Assembly (NCBI RefSeq): GCF_026342015.1
Contig: NZ_JAPENL010000001.1
Coordinates: forward strand, 2,542,001 to 2,606,000
Direction of reading: 5' to 3'
Origin: Micromonospora lupini
Lineage (GTDB): Bacteria; Actinomycetota; Actinomycetes; Mycobacteriales; Micromonosporaceae
DNA: 64,000 bases
Below the pieces are notes generated by a model. It saw only the letters and a list, made by a program, of their open reading frames with translations. It was not told the origin of the DNA and did not search any database. The position numbers and the translations under genes are program-made. This document shows, in pieces, positions 1-8,242 of the stretch (its first letter is position 1; each line of letters opens with the position of its first letter).

Positions 1-80
1 GGTGTCAGTTCACCTTGTCAGGGCCATCAGGTTCACCCGGTGAGCGATTGTGTGGTCCATGACCGTGGAGGGGTTGGGCC

Positions 81-773
81 GTGGAGATGCGCCTGCCGGA
101 GCCGGGTGACGCGCTCACGGGTGTCGAGATGTTCGCCGGGCTGGAGCCCGAGGTGCGCCAGCGTGTCATCGCGGCCGCGGTGCCGCGGACGTACCGCAAG
201 GGTCAGTTGCTCTTCGTGGAGAACGACCCGGGCGAGTCGCTGATCGTGCTGCGCCGCGGCGCGGTCGCCGTCTTCCGCACCGCGCCGACCGGCGAGCGGG
301 CGGTGCTGTCGGTGATCCGTCCCCCGGACGTGCTCGGCGAGGTCTCCCTACTCGACGCCTCCACCAGGTCCGCGTCGGCCGAGGCCATCGAGGACTGCGC
401 GGCGCTCGCCCTCTCCCGGGGCGCGTTCATGGAGCTGGTGCACTCCAACCCGCGCATCCTGGACGCGGTGATGCGCTCGCTGGGCGGCCTGATCCGTCGC
501 CTCACCGAGCAGAACGCCGACCACGTCTTCCTCGACCTGCCTGGCCGGGTCGCCAAGACACTGGTCCGGCTGGCCGGCGAGAGCCAGGCCCCGATGATCA
601 CGATCGAGCTCAACCAGAGCCAGCTCGCCGAGATGGCGGGCGGTTCCCGTCAGAGCGTCAACCAGGCCATCGGCTCCTTCGCGAGTCGCGGCTGGCTGCG
701 CACCGAGGGCCGCCGGATCGTGGTGACCGACGTGGCCGCGCTGCGCCGCCGCGCCGGCATGAACGACCGCTGA
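81..773 (+). CDS. Crp/Fnr-family transcriptional regulator
   Basis: A 230-aa cytoplasmic DNA-binding regulator. Residues about 18-130 form a cyclic-nucleotide-binding-type beta roll (FAGLEPEVRQRV near the start, then GESLIVLRRGAVAVFR and DVLGEVSLLD). A long helix follows. Residues about 173-220 form a winged helix (NQSQLAEMAGGSRQSVNQAI as the recognition segment). The call rests on this classic domain order. The GTG at 81 fits the family length; an ATG two codons later is possible. The RNA polymerase contact and effector cannot be read from sequence. The PEVGE-like cAMP pocket is only partly matched (DVLGEVSLLD), so the ligand is uncertain. It is monocistronic, with a strong hairpin just downstream. 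The C-terminal HTH is of the broad Crp/Fnr type without Fnr-like N-terminal cysteines. Confidence 0.93.
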   Translation: MEMRLPEPGDALTGVEMFAGLEPEVRQRVIAAAVPRTYRKGQLLFVENDPGESLIVLRRGAVAVFRTAPTGERAVLSVIRPPDVLGEVSLLDASTRSASAEAIEDCAALALSRGAFMELVHSNPRILDAVMRSLGGLIRRLTEQNADHVFLDLPGRVAKTLVRLAGESQAPMITIELNQSQLAEMAGGSRQSVNQAIGSFASRGWLRTEGRRIVVTDVAALRRRAGMNDR

Positions 774-831
774 GCAGCGCCGACGCGAACGAGCGCCGAG
801 CCGAGCCGACGCGGTGGCACGACCTGGACAT

Positions 832-869
832 GACACGGCCGGGTCGCCCGTGGGCGGCCCGGCCGTGTC
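832..869. terminator. bidirectional hairpin terminator
   Basis: Perfect 12-bp stem, GACACGGCCGGG against CCCGGCCGTGTC, with a 14-nt loop. It lies between the 3' ends of the Crp/Fnr gene and the convergent 65-aa gene, so it can serve both strands. There is no U-tract, as is usual in actinobacteria. Confidence 0.75.
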
Positions 870-890
870 GTCGCGTCACCGAGGCGTGGT

Positions 891-1088
891 TCAGACTCCC
901 GGGCTGCCCGGGCCGGCCCACTTGTCCGGGCCCTTGCCCTCGCCGCCCGGGCCGTGGGACTGCTCGCTGACGATGCCCTCGGCCTGGAGCGTGGCCAGCG
1001 TGGCGGCGTCGACGTCCACCGAGTCGCCCGCGGAGTGGCTGACCCCGTTGCCGTCGGTCCAGTCGCTCTCCAGCTTGACGTACACCAT
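891..1088 (-). CDS. small hypothetical protein (65 aa)
   Basis: A 65-aa acidic, Gly-rich protein beginning MVYVKLESDWTDGNG. The ATG at 1088 is chosen because GGGGAGAGG lies at the right distance upstream; a longer frame reaching 1169 has no such signal. The first 45 residues look like a small beta-rich domain (KLESDWTDGNGVSHSAGDSVDVDAATLATLQAEGIV). The tail GPGGEGKGPDKWAGPGSPGV is low-complexity. I recognise no catalytic motif, signal peptide or membrane segment. It is divergent from the large cyclase/ATPase gene, and a 17-bp palindrome lies between the two, so they may share an operator. Function unknown. Confidence 0.75.
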   Translation of the reverse strand: MVYVKLESDWTDGNGVSHSAGDSVDVDAATLATLQAEGIVSEQSHGPGGEGKGPDKWAGPGSPGV

Positions 1089-1152
1089 TGACCTCTCCCC
1101 CTCTGGTCGCTGATCGAAGATGTGGCGGACTGAATGTAGTCCGCCGGAGCAC

Positions 1153-1169
1153 TTGTGGACTGTCCACAA
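1153..1169. promoter_or_regulatory. palindromic operator candidate in a divergent promoter region
   Basis: TTGTGGACTGTCCACAA is a perfect 8-bp inverted repeat around one central base. It lies in the 152-bp region between the divergent 65-aa gene and the cyclase/ATPase gene. Its size and symmetry suit a dimeric regulator. The binder is unknown. Confidence 0.5.
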
Positions 1170-1175
1170 ACCAAC

Positions 1176-1215
1176 AGGCCGGTACCTGACACAAGCCGAG
1201 AGGCCGGTACCTGAC
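1176..1215. repeat. 15-bp direct repeat, two copies
   Basis: AGGCCGGTACCTGAC occurs at 1176-1190 and again at 1201-1215, a 25-bp spacing, just upstream of the cyclase start. Each copy contains the palindrome GGTACC. This may be a regulatory site or a small duplication. Confidence 0.6.
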
Positions 1216-1240
1216 GGGCGCGCGGGCGTGGATACTCCCT

Positions 1241-4200
1241 GTGACGGGACGACGGGGGGCGTCGGGCCCGGTTCGCCATGGAGGGTGTGTCATCGCCGCG
1301 CAGTGTGGGCGCTGTGGACGCACGGCCGCCGACGGTGACCGCTTCTGCGGTGGCTGCGGCGCCGAGCTGGGTGCCGTCTGCCCGCACTGCCTGCGCCCGC
1401 TCGCCTCGGACGTCACGTTCTGCACCTCGTGCGGGTCACCCCGGCCGGGCACGGACCGGGCGGCCGCCGCCACCCCGCAGGAGGACCGCCGCCGGGTGAG
1501 CGTGCTCTTCGTCGACCTCATCGACTTCACCCCGTACGTCGAGCGGGCCGACCCGGAGCAGGTCCGCGGCATGCAGACCGGCTTCTTCTCGGCGGCCCGC
1601 CGGGTGGTCGGCCAGTACGGCGGGGTGGTGGAGAAGTACATCGGTGACGCGGTGATGGCGTTGTTCGGGGCGCCCATCGCCACCGAGACCGACGCGCTGC
1701 GCTGTGTCCGGGCCGGCCTGGAGCTGCAACGGGTGCTCACCCGGTTCGCGCCGACGGGCAGCACGGAGATGCGGTTCCGGGTGGGGGTGGCGACCGGGGA
1801 GGCCCTCGTCGACGTGGCCGCCGCCCGTGACGGCGGCCAGGCGATCGTGGCCGGCGACGTGGTGAACACCGCCTCCCGGATGCAGTCGGTCGCGCCACCG
1901 GGCGGGGTGCTGGTGTGCGGCACCACGCATGCGCTGACCAGGGACACGATCCGCTACGAGGAGCAGCCCCCGGTCACCCTGCGCGGCCGGTCGTCGCCGA
2001 CCGAGGTGTGGCTCGCGCTGTCGCCGCTGCGTCGCCTGCCGACCGACCGGGAGCCGGACACCACGCCCCTTGTCGACCGGGAACACGAGCTGGGCATGCT
2101 TGTCAACGCCCTGCACCGGTCGCTGCGCGACCGGCTGCCGCAGGTGGTCACGATCTTCGGCCGGGCCGGCATCGGCAAGAGCCGGCTGCTGCGCGAGCTG
2201 TACCGGCACACGGGCCGGCTTGTCGACGAGCCGCTGACGTGGCGGACGGGGCGCTGCCCGCCGTTCGGGGAGAACGTCACGTTCGCCGCGCTTGCCGACA
2301 TCGTCAAGACCGAGGCCGGCATCCTGGACACCGACCCGGCCGCCAGCGCGGCGCAGCGGCTGGCCGGCGCGGTGAGCGAGTTGATCGGCCCGGGCGAACG
2401 GGACCGGGTGGTGGACGCCCTGCGCCCGCTTGTCGGGCTGCCCGGCACGCCGCTGCCGGCGGAGGAGGCCGAGTCGGCGTGGCGGCGGTTCCTGCTGGCG
2501 TTGGCCGCCCGCCGCCCCACAGTGCTGGTCTTCGAGGACCTGCACTGGGCCGACGACGCGATGCTGCGCTTCGTGGAGCTGCTCGGGGCGGCCGCCCGCG
2601 AGGCGCCGCTGCTGCTGCTCTGCACCGCCCGTCCGGAGCTGGTCGACCGGGACCCGAGCTGGGCCGGGACCATCACCGGCTCGGTGACGATCACCCTGCC
2701 GCCCCTGCGCGACACAGGCATCGCCGCCCTGTACGCGCACCTGTTCGGCCAGGCGGCGTTCTCCGCCGACATGCTGACCCCGCTCATCGAGGTGGCCGGC
2801 GGCAACCCGCTCTACGCGCACGAGTACGTGCGGATGCTCATCGAGCAGGGGGCGCTGCGCCAGTCCGGGCGGGGCTGGTCGCTGGACAAGCAGCTCGAAC
2901 TGACGATGCCGGAGAGCGTGCACGCGGTGATCGCCAACCGGGTGGACCTGCTGGACGCGAAGGACCGCTCGGTGCTGCTGGCGGCCTCGGTGGTCGGGGT
3001 GCAGTTCTGGCCGGGCGCGGTGGCCGCCGCGCTGGGGCAGCCGGTCGAGGCGGTCGAGCGTGCGCTGCGCCGGCTGGAGCAGCGCGACTTCGTGCACGAG
3101 CAGGCAGCGTCGACGATGGCCGGGCAGGCGGAGTTCCGGTTCCGGCACGTGCTGGTACGCGACGTCTGCTACCAGCGGCTGCCGCGCACCGAGCGGGTGG
3201 CGCGGCACGAACGGGCCGCGGACTGGCTCGACGCGCTGTCGCACAGCCGCGACACCGATCTGGCGGAGGTGCTCGCCCACCACCGCTGGGCGGCCCACGA
3301 GATCGCCCGCTCGCTGGGCATGCCGGTCCGCAGGTACGCGGGGCCGGCGCGGCAGGCGCTGCACCGGGCGGCCCGCCGGGCGTACGCCCTGCACGGGCTG
3401 GACGCGGCGGCGAGCCACGCGGGTCGGGCGCTGGGCCTGGCCGACGACAGCGACCCGGTGGGCCGGCTGCAACTGGAGCTGCTCAGCACGGAGATCTCGT
3501 TCTATCGCGACGGCAACGCGTTCCTCTCCGGCGGTGGGCCGGAGCAGGTGCACGCGCTTGCCGACCGCCTGACGGCGCACGGCGACGACGCGTGCGCCGC
3601 GCGGGCGTGGACGCTGCTCGGCCAGGCGGCCTGGCTGCGCGCCGACCGGGGCGACGCGCTGGCCTGCCTGGACCGCGCGGTCCAGTTGTTCGAGTCCTTG
3701 CCGGACAGCCCGCAGAAGGCCGACGCGCACGCCGAGCTGGGCCGCCTGCACATGCTCAACTACGAGCGCGATCCGGCCGTGTCGGCGGCGGACACCGCGG
3801 CGGAGATCGCGGAGCGGCTGGGCCTGACCGAGACGCGCACCAACGCGCGGATCACCGCGGCCACCGCCCGCTACCAGGCCGGCGACCGGGTCGGCCTGGA
3901 CGAGCTGCACGCGATCGTCGAGTTCGCGCGCTCCGGTCAGCTGCTCGCGCTGCCCCGCGCCACCCAGAACCTGGCCTGGGCCATCCGCGAGGAGGGCGAC
4001 TGGCTGCGCTCGAACGCCCTGCTCTCGGCCGCGCCGGCGCGTACGGCAAGCGGCCAGACGCTCACCACAAGCTATTCGGCCGAGGCGATGCGGGCCTGGT
4101 TCGAGGGTGACTTCGGTCGGCTGCTCGCCGCGGCGGAGGCGTTCGTGGACACGCCTACCGGCAGCTGGGACATGCAGGTGCGAGGGCTGCGCTGCTGCCT

Positions 4201-4804
4201 GCTGGTGCTCCGCGACGACGAGGATCCGACCGATCTGACCGACGCGCTGTCGACCGCGCGGCGCAGCGGCTTCCACCGGCTGCGCTGGACGATGCTGAGC
4301 ATGGCGGCGCTGTGCCGGGCGCTGCAGGGCCGCGCCGACGAGGCGGCGGAGCTGATCGACGAGCTGGACCGGTCCTGGTCGGCGGTGCCGGCGCTGGCCA
4401 GCGGGGAGTGGATCGCCGCCGCCGCGTACGCCGCCGCCCTGGCCGGGCGGGACGCCTCCGTGCGGGTCCGGGCGATGCTGGACCGGGTCGGGCATCGCAC
4501 GCCGTGGTCGGAGGCGGCGCTGCGGACGGTGACGGCGGCGGTGGCGGCGGCCGACGGCGACCACCGGCGGGCGGCCGAGCTGCACCTGGCCGCCGCCGAG
4601 ACGTACGGGCGGATTCCGGACGTCAGCGACCGGGTGTTGGCGCTGGCGCTCGCGGCGGCGGAGTTGACATGCGCCGGCGACCCGGCGGGCGCCCGGGTGC
4701 CGCGGGCCGAGGTGCGCACCTTCGCGCTGCGCAACGACGCCCCGGGCCTGCTGGCGCTGGCCGGCCGGCCGATCAGCCCGACCGGGCCGGCCGTGGCCTG
4801 CTGA
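1241..4804 (+). CDS. zinc-ribbon / class III nucleotidyl cyclase / AAA ATPase / TPR regulator
   Basis: An 1187-aa multidomain protein. Residues about 20-66 hold two zinc ribbons (CGRCG...FCGGCG and CPHC...CTSCG). Residues about 83-260 form a class III adenylate/guanylate cyclase homology domain. FVDLIDFT and EKYIGDAVMALFGAP supply the two metal-binding aspartates, so it may be catalytically active. An AAA/STAND-type ATPase follows, with Walker A GRAGIGKS near residue 310 and Walker B VLVFEDLHWADD near 428. The rest (about 650-1180) is helical TPR-like repeats. This architecture is common in actinobacteria, usually annotated adenylate/guanylate cyclase domain-containing protein, and is thought to couple nucleotide signalling to protein interactions. 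No LuxR HTH is present at the C terminus. GTG at 1241 is the only suitable start before the first zinc ribbon, and its ribosome-binding site is weak. Confidence 0.88.
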   Translation: MTGRRGASGPVRHGGCVIAAQCGRCGRTAADGDRFCGGCGAELGAVCPHCLRPLASDVTFCTSCGSPRPGTDRAAAATPQEDRRRVSVLFVDLIDFTPYVERADPEQVRGMQTGFFSAARRVVGQYGGVVEKYIGDAVMALFGAPIATETDALRCVRAGLELQRVLTRFAPTGSTEMRFRVGVATGEALVDVAAARDGGQAIVAGDVVNTASRMQSVAPPGGVLVCGTTHALTRDTIRYEEQPPVTLRGRSSPTEVWLALSPLRRLPTDREPDTTPLVDREHELGMLVNALHRSLRDRLPQVVTIFGRAGIGKSRLLRELYRHTGRLVDEPLTWRTGRCPPFGENVTFAALADIVKTEAGILDTDPAASAAQRLAGAVSELIGPGERDRVVDALRPLVGLPGTPLPAEEAESAWRRFLLALAARRPTVLVFEDLHWADDAMLRFVELLGAAAREAPLLLLCTARPELVDRDPSWAGTITGSVTITLPPLRDTGIAALYAHLFGQAAFSADMLTPLIEVAGGNPLYAHEYVRMLIEQGALRQSGRGWSLDKQLELTMPESVHAVIANRVDLLDAKDRSVLLAASVVGVQFWPGAVAAALGQPVEAVERALRRLEQRDFVHEQAASTMAGQAEFRFRHVLVRDVCYQRLPRTERVARHERAADWLDALSHSRDTDLAEVLAHHRWAAHEIARSLGMPVRRYAGPARQALHRAARRAYALHGLDAAASHAGRALGLADDSDPVGRLQLELLSTEISFYRDGNAFLSGGGPEQVHALADRLTAHGDDACAARAWTLLGQAAWLRADRGDALACLDRAVQLFESLPDSPQKADAHAELGRLHMLNYERDPAVSAADTAAEIAERLGLTETRTNARITAATARYQAGDRVGLDELHAIVEFARSGQLLALPRATQNLAWAIREEGDWLRSNALLSAAPARTASGQTLTTSYSAEAMRAWFEGDFGRLLAAAEAFVDTPTGSWDMQVRGLRCCLLVLRDDEDPTDLTDALSTARRSGFHRLRWTMLSMAALCRALQGRADEAAELIDELDRSWSAVPALASGEWIAAAAYAAALAGRDASVRVRAMLDRVGHRTPWSEAALRTVTAAVAAADGDHRRAAELHLAAAETYGRIPDVSDRVLALALAAAELTCAGDPAGARVPRAEVRTFALRNDAPGLLALAGRPISPTGPAVAC

Positions 4805-4810
4805 GACGAC

Positions 4811-5528
4811 TCAGGCGGGCACCGGTTTGAGCTTCTGGGCGTAGATGTCGACGTACTCGCGGCCGGAGAGCTCCATCAGCTCGTACATGATCTCGTCGGT
4901 GACGGCGCGCTCGACGAACCGGTCGCCGGCCAGCCCCGCGTAGCGGGTGAAGTCCAGCGGGGCGCCGAAGCGGATCCGCACCCGGTCGATGCGGGGGATG
5001 AGCGTGCCGGGCGGCTGGATCTCGTCGGCGTTGAGCATCGCCACGGGCACCACCACCGCGCCGCTCTCCAGCGCGAGCCGGGCGACCCCGGTCTTGCCCC
5101 GGTAGAGCCGCCCGTCCGGGGAGCGGGTGCCCTCGGGGTAGATGCCCGCCACTCCCCCGGCGCGCAGCACCCGCAGCTGGGTGTCCAGGGCGGCGCGGGC
5201 GGCCTGGCCGCCGGGAGCGGTCCACCGGGATGGTGCCGGTGCCGACGAAGAACATCTTCGTCAACCAGCCCTTGATCCCCTTGCCGGTGAAGTACTCGGC
5301 CTTGGCCACGAAGGTGACCTTCCGCGAGATGATCAACGGGGTGAAGATCGAGTCGGCGAAGGAGAGGTGGTTGCTGGCCAGGATCACCGGCCCGGTCGCC
5401 GGCACGTGGTGCAGGCCCTCCACGCACACCACAACGGACGAGGCTCGGGGTCGAGGTGCCGCCTCGATCGCTGGCAGCTCACCAGGGCGGTGCACGGCGT
5501 GTCGAGTGACTCCGCTGCCAACGATCAT
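4811..5528 (-). pseudogene. 1-acylglycerol-3-phosphate acyltransferase (PlsC), frameshifted
   Basis: Two frames together encode a PlsC acyltransferase. The upstream part (to about 5216) reads VEGLHHVPATGPVILASNHL and GTGTIPVDRS. The downstream part (4811 to about 5212) reads LRAGGVAGIYPEGTRSPDG through KLKPVPA. The break is at a GGG run on the plus strand (5213-5215). Removing one base there restores a sequence that aligns along its length with the intact paralogue at 21199-21867. The N terminus is also odd. The residues before CVEGLHHVP lack the usual hydrophobic start, so the 5' end may be lost or rearranged. The start at 5528 is only the nearest in-frame ATG. The HX4D (NHLSFAD) and EGTRS motifs are intact. 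It may be a true pseudogene, or a sequencing indel in a GC-rich run. Confidence 0.75.
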
Positions 5529-5718
5529 CGAGATCGCACGTGTCGCGCAAGAACGGACAAAGAGCCACCGCCGCGACCTGCGGCAGCGCCCCTGACTTTG
5601 GAAGACGCGACACAACGCACTCCCGGAACCGGCCTCCGACGTGTCACGATTCAGAGCACGGCGTGCGGACGGGCGCCGAGGGGGCCGCGCCGCAGGGCGC
5701 GTTGAGGAGGATTGCCGG

Positions 5719-6579
5719 GTGTCAGCGGGTGGGGCCCGCCGGGGACGGCGGGACAACGGGCTCGACGCGAGCGAGTACGCCATCGTCGGCGACGTCGATC
5801 CGCGCGTCGGCGAGCACCTGCTCGACGTGCTTGCCGCCGGCGGGATCGCCGCGTACCTGCAACCCTCCGCCGACCTCAACCCGGTCACCCGCACCACGAC
5901 GGTTCCGGCCCGCCCGGTCGACAGGCTCTATGTCGACCGCTCGCATCTGACCACCGCTCGCGACTACCTCACCCAGCTCGCCGACGAGAGCGCCCCGGAG
6001 CAGCCTCCGGCCCGCGACGAGCCGGACATCGACGCCGAGTGGGCCCGGATCGTGGCCGGCTTCCACACCACCTCGACTGCCGACGAGCGCCCGTGGCCGG
6101 CCGCGGAGGACGTGGACGAGCGCGACGACCGGGACACCCGGGACGAGCCGACGGCGGGTCCGCTCGCCCGCTCCGGCACCGACGAGGCCGGACCGACCGC
6201 CACCGACGTCCGCCGGCTGCCGTCCGCCACCGACATCTCCGGGATCTCGGTCGGCCGGGGCACCCGCGGTGACGAGCCCTCGCTGCTTGACGGTCTGGAC
6301 ACCTTCGGCGCCGACCTGCCCGACGACGACGAGGACGAGGGTTACCACCCGCCTCCCCCGCCGCCACTGCCCCGGATCTCCAAGTACGCGGTGGTCGGCG
6401 CGCTCGCGGTGGTCGTCGGGTTCGTGCTCTTCCTCTTCCCGTCGCTGCTCCCGGTGGACCGCTCGGCGGTCACCCTGTTCGGGTTCACAGGCATCCTGGC
6501 CGGCTTCGTCACGCTGATCTGGCGCCTGCGCCCCGGCGACGAGAACGACGACGACCCGGACAACGGCGCCGTCGTCTGA
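5719..6579 (+). CDS. two-TM membrane protein with N-terminal soluble domain
   Basis: A 286-aa protein. The start is the GTG at 5719 because a perfect AGGAGG sits 8 nt before it (5705-5710); the frame is open further upstream without such a site. Residues about 8-85 form a compact alpha/beta domain (YAIVGDVDPRVGEHLLDVLA...RLYVDRSHLTTARDYL) resembling small DUF2007-type signal-transducing domains, though this match is only by eye. A long acidic disordered linker (about 90-205) follows. Two membrane helices close the protein: YAVVGALAVVVGFVLFLFP and LFGFTGILAGFVTLIWRL. A DxxDD-rich tail ends it. It probably has a cytoplasmic N domain and C-terminal hairpin anchor. The specific role is unknown. 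Confidence 0.82.
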   Translation: MSAGGARRGRRDNGLDASEYAIVGDVDPRVGEHLLDVLAAGGIAAYLQPSADLNPVTRTTTVPARPVDRLYVDRSHLTTARDYLTQLADESAPEQPPARDEPDIDAEWARIVAGFHTTSTADERPWPAAEDVDERDDRDTRDEPTAGPLARSGTDEAGPTATDVRRLPSATDISGISVGRGTRGDEPSLLDGLDTFGADLPDDDEDEGYHPPPPPPLPRISKYAVVGALAVVVGFVLFLFPSLLPVDRSAVTLFGFTGILAGFVTLIWRLRPGDENDDDPDNGAVV

Positions 6580-6688
6580 CGCCCACACCAGCGGACCGCA
6601 TCGCGGGACGACGACGCCCCCGCTCGGGGCGTAACAATGGTGTAACTTACTGTCAGTAGGAATACCGCTGTACGTCACTTCCCCCGCT

Positions 6689-6724
6689 GACTGACCGGTT
6701 TTTCCTTGCTCGTGGCGGTCAGTC
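6689..6724 (+). promoter_or_regulatory. 5'-leader hairpin before otsA
   Basis: A 9-bp perfect stem (GACTGACCG with CGGTCAGTC) encloses a T-rich loop. It ends 15 nt before the otsA ATG and may affect otsA translation or attenuation. A -10-like TAGGAA lies about 30 bases upstream of it. No known riboswitch fold was recognised. Confidence 0.4.
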
Positions 6725-6738
6725 CTCTGCTGATCGGA

Positions 6739-8229
6739 ATGCCCGAGATGCGACAGAGTTCCCTCGTGGTGGTGGCCAACCGCCTCCCCATCGACGACAG
6801 CCAGGCGCCCGACGGCGCCTGCGAGTGGCGCCGCAGCCCCGGCGGGCTGGTCAGCGCGCTGCACCCCCTGCTCCGGCACACCCCGGCGACCTGGGTCGGC
6901 TGGGCCGGCGGCACGGGTGCGGCACCCGCCCTGCCGGACGTGGACGGCGTCCACATGCACACGGTCGCCCTCAGCCACGAGGATCTACGCGACCACTACG
7001 AGGGCTTCTCCAACGCCACCCTCTGGCCGCTCTACCACGACGCCGTCGAGCAACCCGAGCACCACCGCCGCTGGTGGGAGGCGTACCAGCGGGTCAACCA
7101 GCGCTTCGCCGAGGCGACAGCAGAGGTGGCCGAGCCGGGCGGCGTGGTCTGGGTGCAGGATTACCACCTGCAACTGGTTCCCGGGCAACTGCGCGCGCTC
7201 CGCCCCGACCTGCGCATCGGATTCTTCCTGCACGTGCCGTTCCCGCCGCCGGAGCTGTTCATGCAACTGCCCCGCCGTGCGGAACTGCTGCGCGGCATGC
7301 TCGGCGCCGACCTGGTCGGCTTCCAGCGCGCCCAGGCGGCGCACAACTTCGCGCAACTGGTCACCCGGGTGCTGGAGCTGCCGGCCACCGACCGTCGGAT
7401 CGGCATCGACGACCGGGTGGTGCGCATCGGCGCGTTCCCGGTCTCCATCGACACGGCCGAGATGGCCGCCCTCGCCGCCCGCCCCGACGTGGCCGCGCGG
7501 GCCCGCCGCCTCCGCCAGGATCTCGGCGATCCCCGCCAGGTCATCCTCAGCGTGGACCGAATGGACTACACCAAGGGCATCGAGCAGCGCCTCAAGGCGT
7601 ACAGCGAGCTGCTCGCCAGCGGCGACGTCAAGGTCCGCGACACGGTGCTCGTGCAGGTCGCCATGCCGAGCCGGGAACGCGTCGGGCAGTACCAGATCCT
7701 GCGCGAACGGATCGAGCGCGAGGTGGGCCGGATCAACGGCGAGTTCGGCCGGGTCGGCGAGCCCGCCATCCACTACCTCACCCAGCCCTTCGACCGGGCC
7801 GAGCTGGCCGCGCTCTACCGGGTCGCCGACGTGATGGCGGTGACCCCGCTGCGCGACGGGATGAACCTCGTCGCCAAGGAGTACGTCGCCGCCCGGGTGG
7901 ACGACGACGGCGCGCTGCTGCTCAGCGAGTTCGCCGGCACGGCCGCCGAGCTGTCGCAGGCGTACCTGGTGAACCCGCACGACCTGGAGGGGCTCAAGCA
8001 GGCGCTGCGTACGGCGCTGCGGGCCAGCCCCGCCGACGTCACCGAACGCATGCGAGCCATGCGCGCCCACCTGCACCAGCACGACATCCGGGCCTGGGCG
8101 CGCTCCTACCTGAGCGCCCTGGACGAGCGCGGCGCGCTGGTCGGCAGCCTCGCCAACGCCGACGGCGCGGCCCTGGTGCCGCGTCCCGCGACCCGCGCGA
8201 CCTCCGCCACGCAGCACACCGGCGGCTGA
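6739..8229 (+). CDS. otsA: alpha,alpha-trehalose-phosphate synthase (UDP-forming)
   Basis: A 496-aa GT20-family glycosyltransferase making trehalose 6-phosphate from UDP-glucose (or another NDP-glucose) and glucose 6-phosphate. It is cytosolic and the first step of the OtsAB pathway. Visible motifs are VVVANRLPI at the N terminus, RRSPGGLVSAL, WVQDYHLQLVPG with the substrate-binding Asp, FFLHVPFPPPE, SVDRMDYTKGIEQRL with the conserved Arg and Lys of the donor site, and TPLRDGMNLVAKEYVAAR. Length is normal. An ATG at 6748 is a close alternative start, and an in-frame TTG at 6706 lies within the hairpin region. No otsB phosphatase lies next to it. The next gene is convergent, 13 bp away. Confidence 0.95.
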   Translation: MPEMRQSSLVVVANRLPIDDSQAPDGACEWRRSPGGLVSALHPLLRHTPATWVGWAGGTGAAPALPDVDGVHMHTVALSHEDLRDHYEGFSNATLWPLYHDAVEQPEHHRRWWEAYQRVNQRFAEATAEVAEPGGVVWVQDYHLQLVPGQLRALRPDLRIGFFLHVPFPPPELFMQLPRRAELLRGMLGADLVGFQRAQAAHNFAQLVTRVLELPATDRRIGIDDRVVRIGAFPVSIDTAEMAALAARPDVAARARRLRQDLGDPRQVILSVDRMDYTKGIEQRLKAYSELLASGDVKVRDTVLVQVAMPSRERVGQYQILRERIEREVGRINGEFGRVGEPAIHYLTQPFDRAELAALYRVADVMAVTPLRDGMNLVAKEYVAARVDDDGALLLSEFAGTAAELSQAYLVNPHDLEGLKQALRTALRASPADVTERMRAMRAHLHQHDIRAWARSYLSALDERGALVGSLANADGAALVPRPATRATSATQHTGG

Positions 8230-8242
8230 CCGGCGCGACCAC

